Part shown: piece after piece, positions 45,238-56,985 of the stretch | Layout of the letters: each line of letters opens with the position of its first letter | Numbering within the stretch: position 1 is the first letter of the stretch | DNA from: Xenoacremonium recifei | Taxonomy: Eukaryota; Ascomycota; Sordariomycetes; Hypocreales; Nectriaceae | Assembly (NCBI GenBank): GCA_012184525.1 | Contig: WOFQ01000026.1 | Coordinates: 124,001 to 188,000, forward strand | Length of the DNA stretch: 64,000 nucleotides | Direction of reading: 5' to 3' | Made by a program: the position numbers and the translations under genes | The notes under the pieces: model-generated | Told to the model about the DNA's origin: nothing | The model's database searches: none | Seen by the model: the letters and a program-made list of their open reading frames with translations, nothing else

Positions 45238-45612
45238 TCAAGATTGTAATAGCAACATTGGCGCAACGACCATGAGAACGCATGTGTTAAACACGTGAAG
45301 CCACACAGTATCGACGGGTTCCCGGTGTATCAGAAGCAAGTATGTATCGGCAACGCCAGTACACATCCAGCATAACAAGAATAAACCCAGAGCTCTTTGC
45401 TCCCCGTAAATTTTCATCGCCCATACAGCAAGTCCAGCGCTGACATTTCGACCGCCGATTCCAGGATAAAATACTGCCATATCCGGGCTGACATGAATGA
45501 CTCCGAAAGCGCGTGCCATATTGGTAGGCGATACGACACCATAAAGCCCAGATCCAATCAGAGCACAACCAATGACGGCTGTAATAGTATCAAGAGCTGA
45601 TTGCTGAGGCAT
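45238..45612 (-). CDS. DUF4267 small membrane protein
   Basis: Single exon, 124 residues, start ATG at 45612. Four hydrophobic segments: ITAVIGCALIGSGLYGVV, an amphipathic YPGIGGRNVSAGLAVWAM, ALGLFLLCWMCTGVADTYLLL and LHVFNTCVLMVVAPMLLL. The GIGGRNVSAGL motif and the general layout match the DUF4267 family, small four-helix membrane proteins of unknown function frequent in fungi and often close to oxidoreductase genes. It is convergent with the epimerase, the stops lying about 230 bp apart. Confidence 0.82.
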   Translation of the reverse strand: MPQQSALDTITAVIGCALIGSGLYGVVSPTNMARAFGVIHVSPDMAVFYPGIGGRNVSAGLAVWAMKIYGEQRALGLFLLCWMCTGVADTYLLLIHREPVDTVWLHVFNTCVLMVVAPMLLLQS

Positions 45613-46339
45613 GCTGGCGGCAGGTGATATGCAACAAGCTTATCGAGGGCAGTTTGTGAAAGCAGAGAGGGATGGAAATGTTTGGAAGTAGTGTAATATA
45701 ACCACTGAACTCGTAAATATGAACCGATGTCTGATGAACGTGAACCAAATGAGATTTTATCTTATTGTAAAGGAAGACATCACAATATATACTTACAAGA
45801 CCAAGACCTAGTTGTGCAGGCACTATAACCTAACCCAATGCAGGAAACGCTCTCAACCAACCAGAGTTCAGACAGACTTAATACACGTGAAACTCCGGTT
45901 TCCTCTACAATATAGGAGCGGAATTATCGGGCCTGTAGCACGTCCAGCTTTTGATAGCGCAATTGAGCATTACGGAGTTTTCTAGTAGAATTGACATGTC
46001 CCCTATGGGAAACTGGGAGATCCGCTATCCTGAACACAACCGAAGTAAGAGGCCTTGCTTGAGTGACAATTTTGGCTGGGATCATGTCAGCCAATCCCTT
46101 GGTCCAGGACTCCACGTGATGAAAGTGCTTTAACCCGATCAGCTGCGGCTGAAAAGCACCGTCGCTCCAGAACTAAATTACCGGGGCATTAAGCGCTTAG
46201 TTTGCCGCATAAGTGAATAATTCCCCAAATTAAGGGATCTCTGGCATCATGTTGCTTGCTTCACGACGCGTTCTTCTCAGCTTCAATTGTTCTCATCTCC
46301 ACGTTGGGCGCTATCGTTGACAGCAGAAGGGACGCCAAG
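45613..46339. promoter_or_regulatory. divergent intergenic region
   Basis: About 730 bp between the DUF4267 start and the next plus-strand gene, so both promoters lie here. No convincing TATA or repeat was found. Short frames inside are featureless. Confidence 0.45.
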
Positions 46340-48152
46340 ATGTCGGACAACGGCAGGACTCCGACAGATATCATCACGTATATCGGCGTTCCTCTTGCTG
46401 TTCTGGGAGGTAAGATGCCAGGTTGCGAACTTGTTTGGCTCGAAGTTGCTGACTCAGTTTCTAGTGCTTCCTATTCTCTACAACACCGTTGCCACTTTGG
46501 TGTCTCTTTCAAAAATCAAGCGAATGCTGAGGCATAGCCAATTGACTGCTCTCACACGTAGTGATGTCGTCAATAGGGTCATTGAGATCGAGCTGCCCCG
46601 GTATGCTGTAATGCCACTGGATAGGTTCCAGAATCGTGCCGAGTACTGGACCCTGTCTCGGCATCCCAGCTCTATCCCAGGCGGAAGCTGGACAACTTTC
46701 CACTGGAAGACCAACGCCATTGGCATGAAAACGCAGCGTGTTGAGTACGCCGATCAGGTCCGCCAGCCGCAGGTTGAAGTAGCCTTTGACGAGCTCGTCT
46801 CCTATCTCTTAGACCTGGGCGCCATTCCTGATCCGCATGGCTGGAAACTTCTTCGATCATCAGGATTGTGGACTCCAGTGGGATGTTCGCTGATGCTGTC
46901 GCCAGACGGCAAGGAGAAGGCATTGAATGTTGCGCCATCGGATGACTCTGACGGAAACCTTTCTCTTGCAGTCGCGTGGTCTAGCACGTGGACAACTAGG
47001 GATTACTCGCATCTACCGCCGTATTGGGTTCGCCTCCCGCCTCTACCCCGAAGAATGAAGCCTGCGTCTAAGAGTGGTTCTGTGAAGGAGGCCAAGAATG
47101 AAGACTCCGACAAGCCGAAAGAGAGAGATGCAAGCGAAGTCCCCGAGACACCCGCTGTCGCCTCCTCGGTCGTTGATTCGATCGAGCAAGCTGGTCGCGC
47201 TAATAATGAGAGTGACATAACTTGTCAGATTTCATCGTCGGGCCTGGTGACGGCACTGGCACAAGCTGATCACTTGAGAAGCACTGTGAACCTTGACAGC
47301 CTCTACATCGAACATCTCCGCGTTCGACAAGGAAAGTCGGATGGTGCTTGGTTTGCCAGCGCTGCGACAGCCTACGGAACTACAAACCAGACCATTTTGT
47401 GGAACTACACGATCCCAGATGATATCCTCACCTTCTCACGAAGAGAGACCGTTCCTTGCGGTGTCTTGGTACTTCTCGGAATGGTGGACGAGTCCGACAC
47501 CCCGGAATGGGCAACCAAGCATGATGATCATCTCGCGTCCCACGATGCCTTTGTCAGGCGAAGTAATGAAACGCGCATGGCTATGCAAGCAGAGGCCAGG
47601 ATGAACCCGATACAAAAGGAACAGGCAGTCAAAGACAGGATGCAGAGAGAGATGCAGCAAAGAATGCAGGACAGTAAGTTTACGAGCTGAGTCTGCTATA
47701 GTGAAAATTGGTATTAATAAATGCTCGCAGTGAGGGATAGATCGAGGTTACAGCAACAGCGAGATGAACAACGCAGAATGGAGGCTTTGCAGAGTTCCAA
47801 ATGGGATGCCAAAATCGTGGCCGAGAAGAGCCTTGTGTGGCTAAAAAGCCGAGGTCTTTGGGACAAGTCATTGACCTTGAAGGAAGTTGTAGGCTTCATG
47901 TTGCATCAGATGGTGCTCGATGGCGAGTTTGCTTCAAGTCTGTGTCGGATGCTCGATCTCTGGAAAGCCTGGGCGGACATGGGTGGAATGAGGAGGCAAG
48001 ACTTTCAAGCCATTCGAGATGAACAGGCTGTCTTTGCCCAGGCCACGCTTTTGATTGCGATGATCAAAGATACGTCTACGGCTTTGGAGGGTACCGTGTC
48101 AATGGACCTGCAGGAGTGCATTCGAATCTGGAGAAAGGTCCGGCTTGGTTAA
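46340..48152 (+). CDS. conserved fungal membrane/coiled-coil protein
   Basis: Three exons, 46340-46409, 46465-47673 and 47731-48152, give 566 residues. The N-terminus MSDNGRTPTDIITYIGVPLAVLG joins VLPILYNTVATLVSL across intron 1 to make one membrane span. The following region (LTALTRSDVVNRVIEIELPRYAVMPLDR, PGGSWTTFHWKTNAIG, VAFDELVSYLLDLGAIPD) is highly conserved among filamentous ascomycetes as far as I can recognise it, but carries no named domain. A Lys/Glu/Ser-rich linker lies near 250-300. A Gln/Arg/Met-rich coiled coil spans intron 2 (about residues 400-445). No enzymatic motif is visible. Function unknown. Confidence 0.85.
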
Positions 48153-48697
48153 AGAGAACTAACGACGATTCCCTGTATAATAGCAGTACATGAAAAAGCG
48201 AGCGGTTATTACATTTGGTGAATTATTTTAAATACATAGCATCTGCTTTTTTTTTTATCCTTTGTAAGCTTGCTTGCTTCGTCTTTTCATGGGTCACTCT
48301 GCTGAACTTCCCGCTCCGAAGGAAGTCTGTAAAGGTTTCTTCAGTTCGTTTTACCGCATTGCTTTAGTGAGCACCTGCTAAGGGGGCGCTGAAAACGCCT
48401 AGCGAAAGATGCCACCGCTGGAGCGAGTGCAGAGTACGGTGGAGGATAGGCACTCCAGTTTGATCGAAAGAACTCCGAAGATTTGTATCTTAATAATCTC
48501 GAATTATTTATTGCAATACCCCATCCCCCTTGAGAAATTTTGAGCATCTAATTAAGTTCTTTCGAGAGCCTATGATAATTAAAGGAGTATTCTTCTAGTG
48601 AAAGCTATGCGGAGACTGGGCTTGATCCTTCAGCGCCACATCAACTCAAAGCTCAGCCATCGCATTTCAACGTTCACCGAACTCCGTCATTTTGAAG
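48153..48697. other. intergenic region
   Basis: About 545 bp between two plus-strand genes, with a T-run near 48248-48257. It should hold the 3' UTR of the preceding gene and the promoter of the next regulator. Nothing else is supported. Confidence 0.5.
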
Positions 48698-50810
48698 ATG
48701 AGTGCCGTCTCGACAACAAGGGCCTGCGAATCTTGCCGGGCACTCAAGGTCAAATGCCAGCCATCCCTGGAATCAGCGACGAGCGCATGCCAGAAATGCG
48801 CTGCTTCTGGAAAAGAATGCACATACACCGAGCGGCGACGAACCAAGAGGAAGCGGACCGATGTCCGAGTCAGAGAGCTGGAGCGAGAGGTCGCCGCCTT
48901 GTCCGGGCTTCTGCAAAGACAGGGATCTCACGATGATGTACCATCAGTCCAAGACGAGAGGTCCTCGCAGGATACATCAAGGATAACGGAACCTCATCGA
49001 GCTTCCGTGATCAATAACGCCACAACCTGCTCGCTACCAAGACAAAGATCGCCTAGTTCCTCAGTCTTCTCACCCGTGTTTGATCCGGTCAGTAACGGCC
49101 TGGTGCCTTACGAAAGGGCAGCCTTGCTTTTCCAAAGGTACAACTCGCAACTCGCCCCCCAAAGACCAATGGTTGTCTTTCCTTCAGATGTGAACCTGGA
49201 AGACGTGCGCTCTCAAAAACCTACGCTATTTCTGTCTGTGTTGGCAGCCGCCGCTGGGACTGACGACGAGAGTCTTGACAAAGTTCTCAATGAAAGAATA
49301 ATCCAGGCATATGCTGATAAGGTCATGTTTCGTGGAGAGAAATCTCTTGAGCTGGTTCAGGCTATCCTGGTTACAACCAACTGGTATCACCCGCCCGACA
49401 AGTTCGAACAACTCAAGTTCTACCAATTCCTTCACATAGCTGCTACAATGGCTGTTGACATAGGCCTGAGCGACCCTCCGCCTCCAGCTGGAATATCATC
49501 AACCTCAGAACTGGACCCATCTTCTGAGACTTTGGACCGTTATCGTACAATGTTGGCTTGTTATCTCTGCTGCTCCAGGTACGACATAAATATTTCATCT
49601 ATGGGATACTCCAAGCTGATTACAGTAGCGTCTCGGTCAAATTTCATCGCCAGAACATGGTATTGTTCACCAACCATATGGGTCGATGCCTCGATATCTT
49701 GGAGTCGTCTGAGAATGGTCTTGACACAGATCCCCTGCTTGTAGCCTGGGTCAAACTTCAGCGCATCATAGATCTCTCAGACCCAGCGCTCGGTCTTCGA
49801 GATCCTACCGTGCGTGGTGATTTGAGTGACCTGGCAGTCCAAAAAAGTCTGCAAACTTGCTCAAACCAACTTGATTTATGGAGATTGAGCCTCCCTTCCA
49901 GAATACTTAACAGTACGTATCCGATTTAGACGTCCTTCATTCCCGCTAACAAGAGCAAGGCCCGCTCCTCATCCAATACAACGCCCTGATATGTCTTGTA
50001 CACGAGATTGGATTGCATGGAGAATACGATGCGAATGATTTTAAACCTCCCTATGTCATCGGTCGCCCTCGCGGCGAGACTGAGAATTCGCCGAGCCAAG
50101 ACATTACTCCAGTCCGCCTCGGCGCCATCATCAAGACCATTAACTCCTCGCAAAGCCTTTGCGAAATTTTCTTGTCGATGCCTACAGCACATGTCAGATG
50201 CAGTCCAGTTGCCATTTTCGCAAGGCTTGGCTATGCCATTGTTGTTCTTGTGAAGATCTCCGTCATGCTGACTTTGACGACGGGTTCTTTGCGCAGCGTT
50301 ATGAACCCGGAAATGGCCAGAACAGACTTTTACCTTCAGCGAGTCCTACAGAAACTAACTGGCGTGTGTGATCTCGGATCTCGCGTTGCCTCGAAATGGT
50401 TTATAGTCATGAAATCCGTGGCGAATTGGTATGCATATTTCCAGGAGTGGGCAACAGGGCAAGAACGCATTGGAGACTTAGAACTTGTTGAACCACTTAA
50501 GCATTTCGATGTTGAGGAAACCTGGCAAGGTAAAGCCGCAGCAAGCACTCAAAGTTCAACCGGCCGCAGCAAACCATCTCAAACACCGGCTTCGTCCGCG
50601 ACACCGTTGCCAGCCCCTACCTTGCAATGGCATCCGCCTATAGAAGAACCTTACCTAGGCGTGTCCAGCTCTCAGATAAATGTACTACCGGAAACCTTCC
50701 ACTATACAGGCGCGGAAGTTGGGGCTTCACCACTCATCTTGGACCAGTTCGCTGGTGTTGGTGGCGAGCATATGGGATGGGGTTGGATTCCTGAAGTTAA
50801 TATGGATTGA
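48698..50810 (+). CDS. Zn2Cys6 transcription factor (Leu3-like zinc cluster)
   Basis: Three exons, 48698-49578, 49626-49912 and 49960-50810, give 672 residues. The ATG at 48698 replaces an in-frame TTG two codons upstream. The zinc cluster starts at residue 10: RACESCRALKVKC, a 10-residue loop, CQKCAASGKEC, then a basic TERRRTKRKR tract and a leucine-rich dimerisation helix (VRELEREVAALSGLL). A long middle-homology region follows (LFLSVLAAAAGTDDE, FLHIAATMAVDIGLSDPPPP). The C-terminal third is Ser/Pro-rich and ends with an acidic, aromatic tail (MGWGWIPEVNMD), a plausible activation region. It is tail-to-tail with another Zn2Cys6 gene 225 bp away. Target genes unknown. Confidence 0.9.
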
Positions 50811-51034
50811 AGTGTATTTTATGTGTGACATTGATTCTGTCTTATAAGTGAAGAAGAAGCATCAACTATTTCTACTTCGAGCAGCGTTATCATAGACTTG
50901 TTGAAAGCTTTGAATCAATCCTTGTGAAGAAAAGAGTGTTTTATTAACTGGGTATCTAAAACTTTGGGAACGTCCATGAGCATGATAATGTACAACCCAG
51001 ACTGAATATACGAATACATGATCGTCATAGCGGC

Positions 51035-53139
51035 TTAAAAGATTTGTGAGAAATCCGTGACGTCCAGCTGGAAATCCTGTAAAAGAGAACCCCAATCTGG
51101 GAGTGCTTGTAGATCGCTCGCTCCAGCAAACTCGTCAATGGCTGCACCGTCCCTGTCGTTGGGATATGCCGTATCCATGCAATTATCAGGTTTATTGCGC
51201 TGGGTTTGAGCTGCTGCATCAGTGTTCTGCTGTTCGGCCATGCTCCTGAGGGCTTTGTTTTTCAGAGCTGTCAACACAGTCCATTTGGATCCTTGCATTG
51301 GGCCATATTCGATCGACTTGACCTCCTCCAAATTGCTCGCCGCTGCCGCAAATGCACGAGAAGCCATCGGGGCATTCGGGTACACGCATAGATGCCAAAG
51401 AACATACAACAGCATGTGGAACTGGGGATACGCTTTTAAGGTCCAGCGAAAGGGCAAAAGCAGCTCATCGTTCCATAACTCGTTTGCTTGCTCGAGCACA
51501 CTCAGCGCAGACGTAAGATTCTCCTCGGTCGCCAAGGATTCCGCATCCCCTCCGTATTGCAAAGACTGCCACTGCTGACGCGTGACCAAGTCTAGCTTCC
51601 GCAAGATGAAGCGTGATACTCGGATACAGAGCCGTTGCTGCGGCACAACGGCGTTGCAATACTTCAGCTTTTCTTCAACCCGATTCCGAAGTTCTGCGAC
51701 AATCCGGGCGCGGTCCTCTTCCGACGGTGGGTGACCAGCCATCCATCCAGCTGACAACAGCTGTGACCAGCCTCGCGCAATGTCAATCGATACCAAGGCG
51801 AGAGTCATGCGAGTCCAACCAGTTCTTTCAGGAGGAAGATGCTTCATGTCGGGAGTAAGATCAGCATCTTCCAAGTTCCGTGGCAAGTCAACACTGCACA
51901 TGATCGCGGGGCCGTAGGGGTTCTGGAGACCATAATCCTCAGCGGCCCTGCCATCGCGAGCAACCAAATGCCACCAGAGACGGCGTCTAATCTCGGAATC
52001 AAATGGAGAGAGGCCCAGCTTGGTGCCATCTCTGTGAAGTCCAATTGACTGTGCGGCGCGGAGAGCCAATCCGTTTAACGTCCAGACACTGCGACTAGTG
52101 TTATGAACTCGTAGGGCTGTCTATTACAAGAGATCAATATGAGATATCTTTTTCCAACAGCTAGCTTTCGGGAGGGAACAAACCAGGTAGATAGCGACTG
52201 CTTGAAGGAGCTTAACGGAAGGGTTATCTAGGAAATCTGCTTCGGCAAGGCACTGCTCTAATCCGGCTTTAAATCGATGTAGGCTGCACGTTCTGTCCTC
52301 GCCTAATATCTTCGCAGCTTCAGTAGCTTCGAGGGTGACGGTAGCAGAGAAGTAGATGGCAAAGCAAAGGCCAAGAACCTCCGTTGGCGCAAGGGTGGGA
52401 TCATCGACTACCGTATAGAGTAGAATCTCATCTGTTGGGACATGGATTATCTTCGTACAAGGGTCGACCTTGTCGACGTACGTCTTCCATAGTTGAGTTG
52501 CAGTCAACCTCGTTGGATGGTATGCGGCGAGAGGAATGGCAAAATTTCTACTTGAAATAATTCCCATGGCACTGAAAGGTGAAGCCGCGAAGGATGGTGG
52601 CGACAGACTCTTCGGAGTCGCCAGTGCTGTTCTGACATCATGTTCCTAGGAAGGTCAATTGACACATCAAACATGCCAGACATAAATGAACGGACCTGCT
52701 CTATCACGCGAGAAAGAAGAACTTCATTGAAGTAGTGACTTGCTGAACCTTTTTGGAACAAAACCTCGTTGGGTAGAGTCTTGTCCCCACGCTCGGAGTC
52801 TGGCGGTTTGCTGCTTAACCTTTCTGGTTCTGAAATGGGTGTAGAAGTTCGCGGAGAGGCCTTGAAGACAGCAGGTAATTCGTGGTCCTGCGAGACAGCA
52901 ATCAGAGTCTTCTCCAGCTCCGAAATGCGGCTCGCGACATCGTTGATAGTGGTCTTCCGAGCACGACGGACAACTGGGCCGACTGGTGGATAGATGCAAG
53001 AGTAGCCGCCTCGAGTGCACTGAGAACACGGCGACTGCTTGTCGCAGCGGACCTTTCGGCGGTGGCAGACGGCGCAGGACCGTTCCACCTTACGGCCGGA
53101 CGCTGACATGGGCCGGGGCGAATTGGGCATGGCAGCCAT
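51035..53139 (-). CDS. Zn2Cys6 transcription factor with fungal_trans domain
   Basis: Three exons, complement of 51035-52120, 52184-52645 and 52696-53139, give 663 residues. The first real ATG is at 53139; the longer frame starts with TTG. The zinc cluster (RSCAVCHRRKVRCDKQSPCSQCTRGGYSC) lies at residues 20-50, followed by a short coiled coil (VASRISELEKTLIAVS). Intron 1 (GTCCGT donor) joins VIEQ to EHDVRTALATPKSLSPP. The fungal_trans domain includes HPTRLTATQLWKTYVDKVDPCTKIIHVPT, LCFAIYFSATVTL and RAAQSIGLHRDGTKLGLSPFDSEIRRRLWWHL. It faces the neighbouring regulator tail-to-tail and lies head-to-head with an MFS transporter. Confidence 0.9.
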
Positions 53140-54344
53140 CTCGGCGAGTTGATTGATAGTCAACGAGGACCAGAACAGGGCCCCGGATCAGGTTATGGGA
53201 GGCCCTGGGGTCGGCCTCGGTCTTTATCCTGAGAGCGAGACCGACGGTCTAGGCCAGCAATGGTTTACGAGCAGCGGGGCAGCTCGGGAGCGGTGGGACT
53301 TTCTTTACGCTAGCTGCGTCGTCCTTTCGGCATTAGAGACAGGATGAGCAAAGCTGAGTGTCTGGGAGATCCTTCGAGGTGATGGTCGGAGCTAGAACGC
53401 TGTATTCACTCGACCGACCATCTCCGAACAACCAACTTCATGAACAATCCTTTCGAATAAGCAACACAAACGGAGTTAACTTGAGCGTCACCATGGGATT
53501 TTGTCTCGGAGGCGAGCAGATGAGGTGGATCAGTCTCGGACTCGGAGTGGGGAGACCGGGAGACAGTCCACGTTTTCTTGATCGAGACTGAGGCCTGCGG
53601 TGACTCCTTTTGCTGGCTCCTTGGATTAGACAAGCAATTAATTACAATGACTGGAAAGTCACATGCTTCCACGGCATCGAGTGTCGGCATCGTGTGGCGT
53701 CCACGGGAGATCGCTATGCAGGCCGTGCTACACGGACCGAAAACAACCAGGGGTCTCAATCCATGTTATGTTGCTGCAATGATACTCCGTCCATCGTGAC
53801 GGTATCCAACAGAAAACCGAGTGCGTACGCCATGATCTCGTGCATCTCTTGTCTGTACGATTAGTCTGTCCCAGATCGACAACTTTAGATCCTTAGGGCC
53901 CGACCTTGTCCCAGACATTATTAATTTTTCCGCTGGACTCGTTCACTCAGAAGGAAATTTCCAACTGAAGCTGCCCCCAGTCGCGTCGGCGGCGGGCCAA
54001 GATAGGCGCCGAAGCCGAGCAGTCCCATGCCTCCATCCCCACGCCGAAGCCATAGGTGATTGTCCTGGCCACAGTTGCACCCAATGGCAAGCCCATCTCT
54101 CTCCGCGGCGGGAGTACCCTTCGGAGGACTCTTCTTTTGTTTTGTCGGTGCTACCTGTCGCGTTCCGAACGCCGACGGTCCCGCTTTCGCGCCCGATGCT
54201 AGGCCGCCTGGCATATTAAACCACCCCTAACCCTTGAATTTTGTTTCTTGAGCCTCATGTCACGGTGCTTGTGACTTCATCCGAAGATCGAGAGGCTTCA
54301 ATTTTCTCTTCTAATCCCTCCTTAGAACCAGTCGCTTCTTGTAT
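53140..54344. promoter_or_regulatory. divergent intergenic region, regulator and MFS transporter
   Basis: About 1.2 kb between divergent starts. Frames here are short or overlap on opposite strands without domains. It should hold both promoters; regulation of the transporter by the regulator is a guess from position. Confidence 0.45.
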
Positions 54345-55958
54345 ATGCCCTTGCCCGACCCCAGCGCCAACATGGCTGGCCCCGAAAATGTGCACTCGTC
54401 TGCGGACTCGCAAATGACGGGCATGACCCTCCAATCCGTCGACCCAGACCAGATTAACGACCTCACCGACCGCAACTCAGCCATGATGGAGAAGACCGAA
54501 TCGTTCGAGAAGACAGACGTGGAGGCCGCTCCTCCTCGCCCTGCATGGGGCGATAGCGACGCGCCAGACGGAGGTGCGACTGCATGGCTCGTGGTGCTCG
54601 GCGCATGGTGTACATCGTTCTGCAGTTTCGGTTGGCTGAACAGTATGTCTGACTTTGATTCTGCTCGAGGCTGGAGGTTCAGCAATGTGTTCATGATTGC
54701 TGATGATGGTTTAAAGGTGTTGGAGTCTTTCAAGAGTACTACGAGGAAGATATCCTCCGACAATACTCTTCTAGTACCATCGCTTGGATCCCATCTTTGC
54801 AGATCTTCTTCCAAATGGCCCTCGTGAGTACCATGTCTTGACCCCAGTGGTTGTCCCTATCATTTATTGACAAGCCTAACAGGGACCGGTTGTTGGTATC
54901 ATCTACGATAAGTACGGTCCTCGACAACTCATCCTCGGCGGCACTATTCTCCACGTTTTTGGAGTCATGATGGCTTCTCTGGGGAAGGAATACTATCAAA
55001 TACTCCTCGCCCAGGGAGTCTGCTCTGCTATTGGTGTCTCGGCTATTTTTCAACCAGGTAAGATCGCCCTTGAAACACGTGGTGTCTCTAGATCGCACGA
55101 GTAAGCTAACCATATTGTAAAGCTTTGAATGTCATTCATGGATGGTTCAACAAGAAGCGAGGAGCCGCTTTCGGTATTCTTGCCACAGGATCTAGTCTGG
55201 GTGGTGTTATTTTCCCTATCATGGTCAGCCGCATGATCAAGGAGGTCGGCTTCCCCTGGGCTATGCGAACCTGCGGCTTTCTCATCCTTGCGCTCCTCAT
55301 CGTCGCAAACTTGACTGTGAAATCCAGACACCCACCCCGACCTCAAGGACTCACCGCTGCTCAGGCCGCGAAGCCATTCCGAGAGTTCGACTTCGTTATG
55401 CTTATCCTCGGCTTCTTCTGCTTTACCTACGGAATCTTTATCCCCATCAACTACCTGCAAGTTCAAGCGTTGGATGTGGGCATGGACTACAACCTGGTTC
55501 AGTATCTGCTCTCGATTCTCAATGCTGGTAGTTTGTTTGGCCGAATCTTCTCGGGTATTATGGGCGATAAGATTGGCCGCTACAACATCTTCATCGTCGT
55601 CTGCTATTTGACTGTCCTTTGGATTCTGGCTCTTTGGATCCCTTGCAGCACCACCGGCGGTATCATCGCTTTTGCTGTCCTCTTCGGTTTCTGCTCGGGA
55701 GCTTACGTCTCTCTGATTGCACCTCTTATCGCTCAAATCTCCCCCTTCAACGAGATCGGCTTCCGAACTGGCATTGTTTTCTTCGTCAGCTCCTGGGGTG
55801 GCTTGACGACCAACCCAATCGCTGGAGCCATATTGGATGGATCTGGAGGCTGGCACGGTGTCAAAATCTTCGCCGGAGTCTTCTGCTTTGTTGGAACCAC
55901 CTTCATCCTCATCGCTCGAAACCACAGAGTTGGATGGAAGGCAAACGTCGTTTTCTAA
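54345..55958 (+). CDS. MFS monocarboxylate-transporter-like permease
   Basis: Four exons, 54345-54642, 54717-54823, 54883-55057 and 55123-55958, give 471 residues. The cytosolic N-terminus is long and acidic; a second ATG at 54372 is possible. The family entry motif PDGGATAWLVVLGAWCTSFCSFGWLNSVGVFQ crosses intron 1. Helices 2-4 carry IYDKYGPRQLILGG and GVCSAIGVSAIFQPALNVIHGWFNKKRGAAFGI, the latter joined over intron 3, which matches the fungal MCT/MCH family. RIFSGIMGDKIGRYN and a SWGGLTTNPIAGAILD motif follow. Members carry monocarboxylates or riboflavin, and many have unknown cargo. A regulator gene lies upstream in divergent orientation. Confidence 0.92.
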
Positions 55959-56985
55959 AAGTACCAGCATCAGCCATGACTCAATCAGAGCATCATACTC
56001 AAGCATGTACGATTTCATCGGGAAAGGGATCATAGATCGGGTTATACGGGAATCTCCACCATATGTAATGTTGATAGATCTGCAAAGGCAAGGGCGCTGG
56101 GGTTTTACTCAAGGGTTTATATAGAATTCATACTCGTTATTACTCTTTATAGAAATCTAGGCCAATAAACTCAACTTCTGTTGGTTTCAAGTTGTAGATT
56201 TTAGCCAATTCTATGAGATATTGCACTGCACATCACTTGACTTGTGTGATATTAATCTTGAATTTCTCACGATGAAGTAGTGAGGTTCAAGTACTACATA
56301 GTGGTACGGTACTCCAAAGCAGCCCTTCAATACATTCAGAACAGCCTTTATTCCGGCCAAACTTCCTATAACTCGTTTTTCTCTACAATTATCTGAAATC
56401 TTTATTAACCCAAGAAGATTAGTCATGGATGACCGTTACATCCGAACTTGAAGGCTGTGTTGGTGGTACTGTCAACCCCTCTCCCGTAAACTCACCTTCA
56501 CCCTTTGAATTTTCAATGTGATTGTTCGATGCCCTGAATGCTTGGCCTTTCCTGTTCACAACACGAGTGGATCGTAGCTGTAGATTATCGTAAAGACATT
56601 CGGCAGCCTAGACTAGACCATATATCCGACTTATCACCGCCTAAGTCCGTTGTCTTCGTCTCATTCCTTCGTCTCAACACAATCACTCAAGAAAGTGCTC
56701 TACGGAGTAGATCAGATGAAAATGTCAATAGTGGGTAAGGTCTTCTCTTTTTCTGGAAATGGCAATTCATAAATCCGGAACGTACCATTTAATAGGCAGT
56801 AATTTACTGCCTGCAGCAGGCAGAATCTAACCATCTCCAGCAGGCAGCGGCTAGCCTTCGGCCCTAAACGTTACCGTTAAGCTCTTTGATATCTCCGTCA
56901 TAGACTTATTTATATCGCAAACCTGCGGATTTCTCATTACTATCTGATTTACCTCCTAAACACCATCCACGTCATCTCAAGCATC
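55959..56985. promoter_or_regulatory. 1 kb intergenic region with palindrome before SDR gene
   Basis: Contains the 3' UTR of the permease and the promoter of the dehydrogenase. The last 200 bp hold a palindrome and GCAGGCAG repeats described separately. No gene is supported. Confidence 0.5.
56794..56848. promoter_or_regulatory. palindrome and GCAGGCAG-type repeats upstream of SDR
   Basis: AGGCAGTAA and TTACTGCCT form a perfect 9-bp inverted repeat around one base at 56794-56812. It is followed directly by CAGCAGGCAG and, about 15 bp on, by another CAGCAGGCAG. The cluster lies 140-190 bp before the SDR start codon, a normal place for an operator. Which factor binds it is unknown. Confidence 0.45.
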
